DNA of 64,000 nt from Nemopilema nomurai (lineage: Eukaryota > Cnidaria > Scyphozoa > Rhizostomeae > Rhizostomatidae): contig PEDN01001352.1 of NCBI GenBank assembly GCA_003864495.1, positions 186,001 through 250,000 of the forward strand, written 5' to 3'. The translations under genes were made by a program, and so were the position numbers. Below are positions 12,361-23,750 of this stretch, piece after piece. Positions within the stretch are counted from its first letter, which is position 1; each line of letters opens with the position of its first letter. The notes beneath the pieces are model-generated. The model was not told where the DNA came from, did no database searches, and saw nothing but the letters and a program-made list of their open reading frames with translations.

Positions 12361-13017
12361 ATGGAAGCTTTTGCTGGTCATAGTAATCATGGCAATAAAG
12401 ATTCGAGTAGAAGCAGCATGGCTGACATAATATGTGAGTTTCTTGAAGTATCATTTCATTTGATATTGTATGTTCGCAACGTTTATCCAGATGGGATTTT
12501 TCGAAAGTCGCGGAAGTATAACATTGCTGTTATGAAGAGTCGCCATCCAGAACTCAACAAATACATTTGCGACGTACTTGCCGGGATTAATTCGTTAATC
12601 AATGCAGGTAATGTCGAGAAGGTTTCACTTCAAATCAATACAAAGGACGACGTTCCTATAGAGCGGTTCATATTCGAGCTACAATTATTTGAAAGTTTGG
12701 AAACTGATTCAATGGGCCTAAATGGAGTCAGTGAAATAGAACAGAACTTACGCGATCTTCTACTTAAGATAAATACCTGTGATGCTGTTCTTCAATCTTT
12801 GCCAGAGGATTCCACATTTATAATTACTGTCCAAACAAAAGAGAATGTTGCAAGTCAATTGATGAACCATGATGAATTTGAGGGATTTACTTGGATAAGA
12901 GCCACAGATTCAGAGAATACAACTTGTTTTCAAAAGCCATCTATCTATCCACTTAAATCGTGCAGTATGCAGAAGTTCAGAATACAGTGCTTTGTAGAAA
13001 AAGTGAATGTTGAGTAA
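12361..13017 (+). CDS. MAD2L2: MAD2L2/REV7, HORMA-domain adaptor, single exon
   Basis: REV7 is the HORMA adaptor of DNA polymerase zeta (with REV3L) and of shieldin, and binds partner peptides under a mobile safety-belt loop. The 218-residue ORF matches the family along its length (human protein: 211 residues). It has IICEFLEVSFHLILYVRNVYP (the helix after the variable N-terminus, residues 23-43), then a basic patch and MKSRHPELNKYI, VEKVSLQI, ERFIFE and a central KINTCDAVL helix. The FTWIRA segment and IYPLKS strand of the safety belt are also present. The start is the first in-frame Met; MADIICEF at residue 20 is an alternative. No stop or frameshift interrupts it, so it looks functional despite lacking introns. 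Confidence 0.93.
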   Translation: MEAFAGHSNHGNKDSSRSSMADIICEFLEVSFHLILYVRNVYPDGIFRKSRKYNIAVMKSRHPELNKYICDVLAGINSLINAGNVEKVSLQINTKDDVPIERFIFELQLFESLETDSMGLNGVSEIEQNLRDLLLKINTCDAVLQSLPEDSTFIITVQTKENVASQLMNHDEFEGFTWIRATDSENTTCFQKPSIYPLKSCSMQKFRIQCFVEKVNVE

Positions 13018-14610
13018 TATCTCTTGTAATGGCATGATACTGGAAGCTTTTCTAACATACCCAGAATTAAGTCATGGTACTAAAGCTGGGTATTTTTTAG
13101 CTCAAATAGGTATCTGTATAGGCAAGATTCTTGTCTTCAATCATATGCTTTTCAGTTTGTCATCTATCAAAATAGATTTCTAGTACAACCCCCCCCCCCT
13201 CAATCAGCTACCTATGCCTGGAATGCTATCTCATATGCTATGGGAGGTGGATATGTTTAAAGACATTGTTCTTTAAAGACATTTATGACAGCAACCATTA
13301 ACTTTTTTTGCTATGAGTGATAAAAAGTAGCAAAAGTAACTTGTTGGATGGATGATCAATATCAAATTATTCTTTTTCTCTAGGCTTCTCTTTTGGCACA
13401 TCATTTGCCTGTAATCTTGTGTCACCTTTTTTAAACCCACATCCCTTATTATGCATTTGGGCAAAAATATACTTTCATTAATTTCTTTTTTCTTTTTCTT
13501 ATTCTCCATTTCTGCAATAAATTTACCATTCTGTCCACATAAATCTTTTTTACTTTGAACATGCTTTACATGGTTGACATGCTTGACAATAAGCATTTTG
13601 CAATATCATTACACTGAATGCTTTATTTTTGTGACTTTTCATGAAAAAATGGAAAAGACCTGGTACTTTATGTCCAAGCGGGTTTGCAAACCAAAGATGT
13701 GCTATGTTTCACATATTTTACACTTTCGTGCCTGAATTTTGCACGCCAAAATCTCACTGGCAGTTTTCAGGCCCATACAGCAGCATGCAGTAGCTTTGTA
13801 TTGAAAATAGAATATGGGTGCAGTAGAAATTGTGTTAACTCATACGCTACAAGAGCACCCACATGTTTCTCTGCTTTGTGCCCCAAAATTAGTTTTTTAT
13901 TGTTCACTCTGCTGCCCCGAGAGGAAAACTGAAAATACTAAAAAAAAATAGTTAGTTTTGAAAAGTTAATTTTTCAGGATATAAAATGCATTATACAGCA
14001 AAATGACATACACATAAGTTTGATAAAAGATTGGAGAATTCAAAAACTTAATAATGTACTTTAAAATCGTTGTCAAAAAAGTGCAACAACATCGATAATG
14101 TTCACTTAGAATGAAAATTTAAAAAACAATCTTTGTTTTGCAAGCAAAAAAAATAAACTTCTGTTCGTTCATGTCACTGCAACCAATGCAAACAAATCTG
14201 GAAAAGCTTTCATTTTTTGAGCAATGTTTACATCTCCCTTTCTTTGCGACTTTCTTGGGCAAATGTATTTCAGCATCGAGATCAGGAGCTCTCTGTCTCT
14301 GTCTCTTTCATCCATTTCTTTCCAAACAGCTGCCTTGTCAAGGCCTTCCGGAACTCAAGCACAGTGATAACTTTCTCCTTCCTCGTTCTTGTAATTTGGA
14401 CAACATCTTATAGAGAATCCAGATTGCGCCAAAACATACAGTGACAACAATTTTCGTATAATTGGGCAAGCTAGGTTGTCCTTTCACCTAGGTGTTTTGG
14501 AGTCTGTCTATATTTCAATGGAAAATCCCATTCTTTGTAGACAGAAATAGTTCGTCTTTTCCCTTGGGCTCTTCTAAAGTGAGGTGTTAAGTAACGCAGA
14601 TTGGTCAATT
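13018..14610. other. Intergenic region
   Basis: AT-rich with no recognisable gene. An 11-base C-run lies at 13189-13199. Short ORFs here are low-complexity and without family resemblance. Confidence 0.4.
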
Positions 14611-14669
14611 ATAACCAATCACGCGCTCTGCTTACCACCATCTAGTGTTTTCGATCCGCATCTGGCTAT

Positions 14670-14915
14670 TTATTCGGTCAGTTTTTGGTTATCTTCCGAC
14701 GTTTGCATACTCTGAGGAGTGTCGGACAAAAAAAGTACTTTTAAGTATGCGAAAAATAGTTCCGCTTTTTCTAGCAATTGTGAAGTTTTTGTTTCTCTTT
14801 CTCTCATCATATAAATTTCGACAGCCCTCTCAAAAATTTCTTCTTTTTCTCTTGCTGACCAATTTTTGTCATTTCCGGCAATTTTTATAATTTGTTCCAT
14901 TCTTTTATGTTTCAT
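14670..14915 (-). pseudogene. hAT transposase C-terminal fragment
   Basis: The minus-strand ORF begins with a stretch containing IAGND, NW and RAVEIYM. It aligns with the C-terminus of the hAT transposase at 47.0-49.5 kb (IAGNDSNWSKEEKDELIMRA). The catalytic core and dimerisation motif are absent, and the remaining residues run into the left inverted arm. It is a remnant with no function as a transposase. Confidence 0.7.
14731..14780 (+). repeat. Dispersed 45-50 base repeat, copy 1
   Basis: The core is AAGTATGCGAAAA followed by AGTTCCGCTTTTTCTAGCAA. The same sequence recurs at 15620-15657 and 32587-32636. Confidence 0.65.
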
Positions 14916-15619
14916 GGAAAGCCTTCTGACAGAAAGTATATTTTTGAGACTTTAATTACCTGATACTTGGTGACAACATTAGTTTCACCAATGAGCGCTT
15001 TTGCTGATGCCTTTACACTTCTTTTCAAGTTGGTTGGCAAGGTTTGTTTACATCTTATAATATTTGTTAATTTATGCACAAATGACTTTTTTATTTATTT
15101 TTTATATACCGATAGGCTGCGGGTTTACAAAATGAAATAAACATACAATTAAGTAATAAACATAATGTTTTTAATTAGTGATGCTAGATGAATTGTTTCT
15201 AGTGTCAATGTCACCCTTTTCAGAAATAGGGACAGCGTGTTGTTGGGACCTAGAACCTCTTATATAAATTACTGCAGTTCTAAGTAAGCAAAAACTCAGC
15301 TATCTTTTGATCCAAGCAGAGGTTTAACTAAAATTTTGGTGATGTTTTTTAGCAATTAGTTCCAACACGTGTTCAATAAATTTCCTCGTTTCAATGCTCA
15401 TACCACAATTGCATGAGCAAATCAAAGGGGTAAAAGTTCAGTTTTCTTGATTCATAACAACATGGTTGTATTTTCTTATTTTCCCCAGCTCCAGCTCTAA
15501 TTAACCATTGTTTTCAGTTAAAACTAAACTGACGCAATAAATAGCCAGTTGGGGATCGAAAACACTAGATGGTGATGAGTAGAGCGCATGGTTGGTTATT
15601 ACTTTGCATACTCTGATCT

Positions 15620-15657
15620 AAGTATGCAAAAACTGGTTCCGCTATTTCTAGCTATTG
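15620..15657 (+). repeat. Dispersed 45-50 base repeat, copy 2 (diverged)
   Basis: It reads AAGTATGCAAAAACTGGTTC then CGCTATTTCTAGCTATTG, matching copy 1 with a few substitutions and in the same orientation. It lies just outside the right arm of the hAT-like element. Confidence 0.6.
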
Positions 15658-17828
15658 AGAAGCCAATATTTGATCTTCCTACCAATACTGGTAGTGAACT
15701 TATATGGGCAATGGTCTGGCAAAACTTTAAGCAGCTCAATAGTGTTCTCTTTGACTAGATCTGTAGCTCTATCAACCTCCCTTTCTCCTCTGATGGGAAA
15801 CAAAAAAGGACATCAACTGGCCACCTTTTAGGTTTTCTATAAATGTCCCATTACTTTCTCCGTTTTCTTTCTTCTGGAAAGAGAATGAAACTCGTATTGC
15901 TTCTCGATATAACATGAAATTCCTTCTGAAAATTAAAAATTGTTGAGATAATGTATCATTTCTTTAAAAGACGTGGTAAATGTCATTTTTGTAGCAATTT
16001 GGGATACATACTTTTCAAAAGACATATAACAAAGTGTCTGATGCTTTTTCAAAGATTATTGATTTTGCTAAGGCCATCATCCTCTTCAGGATGTGATTTT
16101 TTCTTACCGTCGAAAGTTTTCTTTTGCTCTCAACATCTAAATGTAGCACATTCTGGCTCAAAATTTTGCTAATAACTGATTGATCAAAATCTATACTGAA
16201 AAACAATTACTTTAAAGGTTGAGCATCTGTGCATATGAATGGACTGGAACGGAAATGAAGTTAATGTTATACTCATCTTAGAAATTAATGTCAGCTATCA
16301 ATAATCATAAACGTTCTTCAGCCATTAACATACCAGGATTTTTCTGCCAGGAATACTTGACTTGAAATAATGTATGGAAGGCCCATGATGGCTCTAAAAA
16401 GAACTGGCACAAGTTATATATATTTGTTATGAGAAGATTGTTAACAGGGTATGCAAATGAATCACTTCTCAAAACTATACTTTTATTTCCAACCTAAAAT
16501 ACATTCAAGAATAAACTGATGCCATCTTCAAAATATATCATTTTGCATTGAAGTCTTTTGATCATCAGATTAACATCCAACGGGATCCACATTGAAATCA
16601 GAATCTCCACGTCAAAACCAGAACCGAAATACAATCTATACGCTTTCAAGCCATAAATACGGTATATACCTACTTCCATACCGTATTTATGGTTTGGACC
16701 AATCACAAAGCCGTATTTTAGCTTTTCAGCCGGAAACTGATGTTGACAACCCGTTAAGCCGCGAACATGTTTGATGTACCGCCACTCCTTCGTAGTGACC
16801 TGCTCATTATTACGTGAATAAATGTAGTCGGTCACAAAAACAAATTGTCCAGCTATGTTCAATAAATCTGAAACCATTTACTTAGGAGATGCTACCTTAA
16901 ATCTTATGGTCGGTAAGCATGAGCGTATCAAAATTGAACGATTGCTACGTCTAAACAGAAACATGCGCTTTTCCCCCCAAATTGCTTTTAAAAAATCTCC
17001 CCTTTTTGGTTTCAACTACATACATGTATATTTAAAGTACGTATCCATCCATCATTCTTATGATTACATTTGTTTTATGACTGCTTTTAACAACACTTGT
17101 TCCTGTGTTCCTGATACCGCGCGAGATGTGGTAGCAAGTCGACAGCTTCCCGTGCTTGCTGCTTGTTATCTGGTGGATGTTTTATTTTCTTTGGAGAAAA
17201 AGAGGGGTGTTGCGTTTCGCGCGAAGACAACTCAAGACATCATCGGCATCATCTTCAGCATTTTCATTCTACTTATAATTGACACCAAATTTTACGATTC
17301 ATATAATCTATAATACACGCAAACCCCCAAGGAACTGTATGATATGAAGCACTCTCATTTTAATTTTCACATAAGAGCCACGGATATAATCTGACGAACC
17401 TTTTAACTTTTGTTGAATCGACTAGAACGGTCAATTTTTTGTAAATGTCTTTTGTAATTTATATCTGCACCGACAAAAATCCTGATCCCCCGCAAACAGT
17501 TTCCTTGTCGTACAAATATTAATCTATTTATTTACGCAGCGAAGACTAATAAACGGTCAATGATGGGGTAAAATAGTACTGTGGTTTTTACGAGGGGCAA
17601 ATCACTCCAAAAAAGTCTCGTATACCTTTTGTGGAATTCCTATTGTTTTCTCGAAGATCCCTGTGAATCCTATCGTTTTCGTGGAAATCGTGTACGCTAT
17701 CTGCGAGAGTGAATTGCCCCTCGCATCGCAGCTCCATCACAATGTGCAGAGGACCTGTTTAGTGAGAGAGGAGGGCCATTGCAGCCCCAACACTGGACAG
17801 GATTGAGGAAGAGAAAGTGAAAACGTGA
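15658..17828. other. Intergenic region with unsupported ORFs
   Basis: ORFs of 127 codons (16494-16877, minus) and 152 codons (16855-17313, plus) have no recognisable domain and nothing gene-like around them. I treat them as chance ORFs. A strong hairpin lies at 16651-16692. Confidence 0.35.
16651..16692. repeat. Perfect 15-bp-stem inverted repeat
   Basis: CCATAAATACGGTAT and its exact reverse complement are separated by a 12-base loop. It could be the core of a small inverted-repeat element or an RNA hairpin. Confidence 0.75.
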
Positions 17829-17890
17829 CACGGTAGCTTAGTGGTAGAGCACTTGGCGAATAAATTCAGGGGTCGTGAGTTCGATCTACA
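17829..17890 (+). repeat. tRNA-derived SINE-like head or tRNA pseudogene
   Basis: An A-box-like TAGCTTAGTGG at 17834-17844 is followed by TAGAGCACTTGGC, as in tRNA D-arms. A B-box-like GTTCGATCT lies at 17879-17887. The acceptor stem does not close and the anticodon region is irregular, so it is not a working tRNA. The Pol III boxes with unrelated sequence downstream fit a SINE head. Confidence 0.6.
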
Positions 17891-18654
17891 AATACAAATA
17901 CATCTACAATCGCTTTCGTTTTAATTTTTCATCCTGCATTTGTTGCCAACCGACATTAAGGGGACTTCGTTCCGAGTCGCAGGTCCAGGTAGACTCAGAA
18001 AAGTCTCCTTCTTCGTTAGGAGAAAAATCTGCAAGAAATTAAAAAACCTTGTTTAGGATGCGAAAAGCAAGGTAAAAACTGTGTATTTTCAAGCTTCCAA
18101 ATTTTTCAAAAATGTAGGAATGTTTTTCACCATTATTCTAAAAAATTGATAATTCTTATTCGTTTTCCAACTTTACCCTGTCTGTAACTAGCCCACTCAT
18201 TCAAGCTATATTGTACCTGGACTACTTGATAAATTCCCCTGTTCATCGTCTGCATCATACTTTCTTTTAACAGGATTCCATTGATAAACCAAGGGTCACA
18301 AATTTATTGCATACCCTCCATTGTTTTTTACTCAACTTTAAATTGTTTGCCTAATAATATCTCTGTGGTATGGCTGTGAATGTTTTTTGAACAGAAATTG
18401 TTTCTTTCTATTAGGAGAAGGAAGCCCTTTTCTAAATTGTCTTTATTAGCAAGATCCTGAATACAACATTTGTCCAAGTTTGACCAAAACCTGAAAGAAC
18501 ACATAAAGAGACTTACAAATACCTTCAAGAAATTTAGAATAACAACCAAGTACTAATTAAATTTCAATTTGCCAGTGTAAAGAATTAGTCCATTTTCTAG
18601 GATTTTTTGGATGTACTCCAACGTTAAGCTTAAATACTCACAATACCTGTTCTT
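17891..18654. other. Non-coding region after the SINE-like head
   Basis: It may include the SINE body and tail. No gene or other repeat was recognised. Confidence 0.35.
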
Positions 18655-18886
18655 ACTCTTTGTCTGACATTCTTTGCCTGATATTCTTTCCAGATAGGCA
18701 ACTGTGTGGTTCTTTAGAGCTTACCTCATTACCTCATGTCATTTCTGAAATGGGTTCCCTCTTCCTCAACTTTCTTTTCTTTCACCGCCTTCTTCCTAAA
18801 GGAGTTGCTTGTGTTAGAATCCGATATCGTTCTTTGTCAGACATTCTTTCCAGATAGGCAACTGTGTGGTTCTTTTGAGCTTTGAT
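18655..18886. repeat. Direct duplication of about 55 bases, about 165 bases apart
   Basis: A block containing CATTCTTT and CCAGATAGGCAACTGTGTGG occurs at about 18669-18721 and again at about 18839-18886 in the same orientation, nearly identical. Confidence 0.7.
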
Positions 18887-19387
18887 CTTGGATGATAAAT
18901 AGCAAAATGTGGTATTTGGTGACTTTTCTTTTGCTCTGCTGAACATCCCCATGATCTTCTCAGAGTCAATGTTATGTGAACGTGCCGATTTGCCCTCCTC
19001 TATTAGGGTTACGGTATTAAGGTGCATTTTAATTCGAGGTACCCTGGGTACCAGACTCACAATGTATGAAATAAAATAGAGATTATTTTTTACGTATTTT
19101 GTACATTTTGGGTACAGTTATAAAGGGCAAATATTTTTATGAGAAACGTAACATCCCTAATCCACGTAAAACTTTTTTCTTCACTTTGGGCTAATACTTT
19201 GGACTTAAAATGACTTATGACTTTAGTTTTAATAACTGTACAAGTTTCCGATTGCTGTATTTCATATCGTACTTGTAGGTTGCGGGCAAGGGTCTTTTTG
19301 TTGCACCAGTCTTTGCAGAAGTAAGTATTGAAAAACACAAATACTTGCTTGTTTTTTGAAAAACATTCACACTCTTCAAAAATGAAA

Positions 19388-19588
19388 TTATATGAAACAG
19401 TCTCTTTCAGCCGCTAGGCAAAGTCCTTCATTGCGTTTGCTGCATCCAATTCTTGTCATCACCCCACACTTCATGCATCTTGGTCTGTTGGCCTTGTTCT
19501 CTAGCCAGTGCTTGAAGCCGTCAAAATGAGTCTTTCTATTTGAAGGACTCGTCGGTGCCTTTCTAGGACACTTTTCCAGCTGCTCCAA
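19388..19588 (-). pseudogene. piggyBac (PGBD) transposase C-terminal fragment
   Basis: The 66-residue minus ORF contains CMKC, then GCSK and GLCLAAERDCF after a histidine-containing HFDGFKHWLE lead. This resembles the cysteine-rich C-terminal zinc domain of PGBD-type piggyBac transposases, whose usual pattern is CxxC, CxxC, LCL and CF. The catalytic domain is absent and upstream lies a microsatellite, so this is a scrap. Confidence 0.62.
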
Positions 19589-19600
19589 TGAGGTGTTCTT

Positions 19601-19681
19601 GTCTGTGTCTGCCTGTGTCTGTCTGTCTGTGCCTGTCTATGTCTGTATGTGTCTGTCTGTGTCTGTCTGTGTCTGTCTGTG
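19601..19681 (+). repeat. (GTCT)n microsatellite
   Basis: An interrupted tetranucleotide tract of GTCT/GTGT units that abuts the left end of the 3.3 kb duplicated unit. Confidence 0.9.
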
Positions 19682-20413
19682 CTTCTACTCTGTTTTCTTG
19701 GTATACATTTGCTTTATATAGCCTTTTGTTACACCGGTTGCAAGAATTTAAAAGAAGATCTTAATGTAATTCTTCTTGCTTCTGTGAAGAAGGCGATATA
19801 ATGCCATAAACAGATCTACTCCAAACATACCAGCTCTTCACCTTCAGAAATCTTCTCAAGATTAAACTTAATCTTAATCTTAGATCTTGATCTTTATCCC
19901 ATGCTAAACTTAAAGTCTTAGAATCCTTCCTGGTCAACTTGGTTCCCGCCTTACTTTATACCTCATCTTCATCAATCTTGTCAGCAAGTGAGCTATCGTT
20001 GGTTTTCCACTTCCAAAGCTTGAAACAAATTTCGCTTATACTTTCTTTGGCTTTCACATAGAGAGTAAGGGCTTCATTTACATTGATGTATAGTTACAAG
20101 GCCATCTACAAAGAATCCCTTAGAACATGCAATCAACAAATTTCGGGTCTATTTCTCTGTACCGGTTTACGTGAAACTGGAGGTTAGCATTTAACAAAGA
20201 GGGTGATGAATTCACTTCTAAAACTACCCTGTTGAACCTGTATGTGACCACTTCTAGAATCTCCGCATTGATATCCTTTACCCAAAGGAAACGTAAGACA
20301 TCACGGTCAGTAGGTATCTACCTCTAAGTTCAAAAATGCCTCTTCAATATCCCCCACCAAAACAATGGGCTTCTCACGAAATCTAATAAACATTGCCAAC
20401 AAGGGGGTAAGTG

Positions 20414-20985
20414 CCTTCGCTGTAGAACGCTCTTTCTACAGACGAATTTGAGCCAGCGATGCATGTTAACAATTCCATCATCAAACATAGGTTAGAAAAC
20501 TTGTCTTTCCTAAAGGTCAGAACTTTTTGCCAGAGAACTTTCGGCTCCTTTAAAAACTGTCCCATCAGATGGCTTGCGAATTTGGTGAATTTTCTCCACT
20601 CGATGATGACATCTTTTTAACAAATTCTAGCTTCTGCTAATGGGGCTGCAAATTTTTCTAGCAGAATGCCTATTTCTGATACACCATATGCTGGGTCGTT
20701 TTGCCAATACTATGGATCATATATACGCATAGCAGACTAAAAAGCTGAATCGGGTTCAGGAAATCTTTCTCTCAATAGAATCTTCATTTTTTCGATGGTT
20801 GCTTTTTGGCATCTCCTGCAACTGTACGTGCTGCTTGGGAATATTTCTTGCCAACTTTTTCTACCATTTGGTTTTCTCTGTTATTTGGCTTCCTGCGTCC
20901 GTGCCCTTCTTTGAGAAAAATCCCTGTCACAGACATGGTATCCTTGTCGTACGTGAATTTGGCAATGTAGCAGCTACTCAGCTTT
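20414..20985 (-). pseudogene. hAT transposase fragment inside Pao sequence, copy 1
   Basis: The minus strand shows a segment with YIAKF and GHGRRK resembling the YLAKF...GHERRK part of the hAT transposase at 47-49.5 kb. It is followed by a region ending in SNSSVERAF, the hAT C-terminal dimerisation motif. Directly after VERAF the sequence switches to Pao reverse transcriptase. Stops interrupt it. Confidence 0.7.
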
Positions 20986-21256
20986 TCTTCTTTGGCTTTC
21001 ACTTGAGAGTAAGGGCTTCATTGACACAGGTGTGTCGTTACAAGGTCATTTACAAAGAATCCTTTAGACATTCAATCAGCAAAAACGGGTCTTTTTCTCT
21101 GTACCGGTTAATGTGGAACTGGGTGATGAATTCACTCCTAAAACTACCCTGCTGAACCTGTATGTGGCCACTTCTAGAATCTCCGCAATGATACCCCCAC
21201 CAAAACAATGGGCTTCTCGCGGAATCTAATTAACATTGCCAACAAGGGGGTAAGTG
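20985..21256 (-). repeat. Pao reverse-transcriptase segment repeated within the unit
   Basis: This 265-base stretch matches 20046-20413 in the same orientation with small deletions and substitutions. Shared blocks include GAGTAAGGGCTTCATT, CTCTGTACCGGTT and CAACAAGGGGGTAAGTG. The two copies bracket the hAT fragment. Confidence 0.75.
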
Positions 21257-22210
21257 GGGGTCCCACATGAAGGCAGTTATTTAACGAAACACCTGTCTTC
21301 CGGTCACACCATGTGGCATCATATACAAATCATACTTTTGTGGTTTCTGCATCACCACGCGTGAGAGCACGATGTGGTAAATATGCCAACTTTTAACCTA
21401 AACTACGATCAGCAACCTGCTAAATTGCACCTGCTTTCCCTTATCGTTTGTGATATTATGATATTCCTCTAAAACCTTTGGTGATTTTCCCAACTTAACC
21501 AGAAACTCTAGTCTAGCAAATGCATTGTTGTGATTGTCAGGCACAAAGCCATGCCCTTCTTCCCAAGGTAACCCAACAGAGTACTGTGTACCTGTGAAGG
21601 AGACATTGCCCCAATGACCGATTTAAACACCTAATTTTCAACACGAATGCCTATCGAAATCCCAAAGCATATTCTTATCAATATCAGAAGCATTCATATC
21701 AGGCAATGGAAGGGGATCAATGGCGTGGCAGACTGAGTTGGCAATGATCTGAATTCTTAACTTCCGACGGTCCAGAAATCACCCAACCAAGAGCTATTTC
21801 TATGGCCACTGGTTACCAGTTGTAACAGGGGTTAGACTTCCTCTAAAACCCTTGTCACTTCGAGTAGTCAACGAATTGAGAGTGAAGACAAAAAGCGAGC
21901 GACTCGTGTTGAGGTTAATCACTGACTGAATTACAATACAATAGGCTAAGTGTTATGTACGAACGAAAGCGAGGTTAGCATAATTACGTATGTTAATTAA
22001 TGGCATATGATCCTATTACAAAGTGACAATCTTTAAACCTGCACAAACAGTTTGCACCAACCAAGGCATAAATCTCTGAATGATCTTCATCTGAAAGATT
22101 TGAAAACTTATGATTTCTTGAATGTGCTTTGGCATTAATCACAACATTCAAATGATAGTTCCTGCCCCTGCTTATCTCTTCAATCGAGAAGCTTCAATTG
22201 AAATGCTCTC

Positions 22211-22620
22211 CTAACCACTCAATAAAACTAATGGGGTGGCATACACTTTTCTCAGTGCTTCCTCTGAATCACTACTTCCAAATGTTTTGACTCCAAGCTT
22301 CTCCTCTCTTTGTGGCTTCAAGCTCAACCAAGCAACAGTCTTCTCAGACACAAATACTTTCTGGCTTCCAGAATGATGCAGCACTCCCACTCTACTCCCC
22401 TCTTTTTCTTCCCTTGCTGCTCGTGCTGTCTGCAAAGCCCTTCCTTCATTAGCTATGGTTGGTCTTGCATCGCCCAGTCCTACCCAAATGGATGCACTTG
22501 GATTAAGGTATGAGGTCGTGCTGCTGGGTTGCGCTTCCTTAACGGTGGCCTCCTTAACGTTGGCAAATCAAATTATGGTGTCTACCCTCACAATGCTTAC
22601 AACGAAGCTTACTCTTGCAC
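22211..22620 (-). pseudogene. BEL/Pao gag zinc knuckle and protease fragment, copy 1
   Basis: The minus strand has a degenerate knuckle of the CxxC...GRHH...C type typical of BEL/Pao. An aspartic-protease-like region follows in which GSQKVFVSEKTV and KTFGS match the family pattern. The expected catalytic aspartate before GSQ is replaced by His-Ser (HHSGSQ), consistent with decay. Stops and frameshifts separate the parts. Confidence 0.65.
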
Positions 22621-23750
22621 TGGAAGGACCTGTTACCATCATCGCCTCACTTAAGCAGTATTTAATAACTTCACAAAAATCTGCCAAGTTGCCAAGTTCC
22701 TTTCATGGTTAGCCTGCGCTCAAATGTGAAGATTACAAATGGATTTAGTAAAAGCAGCTACCCCTAAATATTTCAATGATAGAATCATAGTCAGGGCCCT
22801 ACTAAGAAAAATGAATTGAAAAATATTTGACCTACTTCATTTCTACTTAAAGCCCAAACATTTCTACTTCATTTCTACTTCTGTTGGTTTCTTTTTTTAT
22901 CATTTTCAAGTTTTGATAATTTCTTTAACATTTACAAAAATAGATTTTGTAACATTGCTCATGCTGCTCGAAATCGTAGTTATATGTTTTTTCGCAGTTA
23001 GAAAGGTCTTGACGTCATAAGTGCGTTTGCCGTCTTGGTATACATTTGCTTTATATAGCCTTTTGTTACACCGGTTGCAAGAATTTAAAAGAAGATCTTA
23101 ATGTAATTCTTCTTGCTTCTGTGAAGAAGGCGATATAATGCCATAAACAGATCTACTCCAAACATACCAGCTCTTCACCTTCAGAAATCTTCTCAAGATT
23201 AAACTTAATCTTAATCTTAGATCTTGAACTTTATCCCATGCTAAACTTAAAGTCTTAGAATCCTTCCTGGTCAACTTGGTTCCCGCCTTACTTTATACCT
23301 CATCTTCATCAATCTTGTCAGCAAGTGAGCTATCGTTGGTTTTCCACTTCCAAAGCTTGAAACAAATTTCGCTTATACTTTCTTTGGCTTTCACATAGAG
23401 AGTAAGGGCTTCATTTACATTGATGTATAGTTACAAGGCCATCTACAAAGAATCCCTTAGAACATGCAATCAACAAATTTCGGGTCTATTTCTCTGTACC
23501 GGTTTACGTGAAACTGGAGGTTAGCATTTAACAAAGAGGGTGATGAATTCACTTCTAAAACTACCCTGTTGAACCTGTATGTGACCACTTCTAGAATCTC
23601 CGCATTGATATCCTTTACCCAAAGGAAACGTAAGACATCACGGTCAGTAGGTATCTACCTCTAAGTTCAAAAATGCCTCTTCAATATCCCCCACCAAAAC
23701 AATGGGCTTCTCACGAAATCTAATAAACATTGCCAACAAGGGGGTAAGTG

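Larger units (their letters stand above)
14611..15599. mobile_element. Non-autonomous hAT-like element bounded by inverted repeats
   Basis: Imperfect inverted arms of about 75 bases lie at 14611-14685 and 15526-15599. They share the motif CCATCTAGTGTTTTCGATCC and, further in, CTGGCTATTTATT, with only scattered mismatches. The left part contains the 3' end of a hAT transposase on the minus strand, so this is probably an internally deleted hAT copy. No clear target-site duplication was identified, and the arms could instead be two inverted copies of another repeat. Confidence 0.5.
19696..23032 (-). mobile_element. BEL/Pao-hAT mosaic unit, tandem copy 1 (about 3.34 kb)
   Basis: First copy of a large tandem duplication. 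Read on the minus strand it carries decayed BEL/Pao retrotransposon pieces in order: zinc-knuckle end of gag and protease (about 22211-22620), then reverse transcriptase (about 20985-21800). A hAT transposase fragment (20414-20985) follows, then a second, diverged copy of Pao reverse transcriptase with downstream sequence (19696-20413). In-frame stops and frameshifts throughout mean no product is expected. No LTRs were recognised. It is followed directly by copy 2 at a constant offset of 3,337 bases. Confidence 0.8.

Noticed and set aside
16855..17313. 152-codon ORF as a gene
   Set aside because: No domain, no homology recognised, overlaps an opposite-strand ORF, and composition changes along its length look random.
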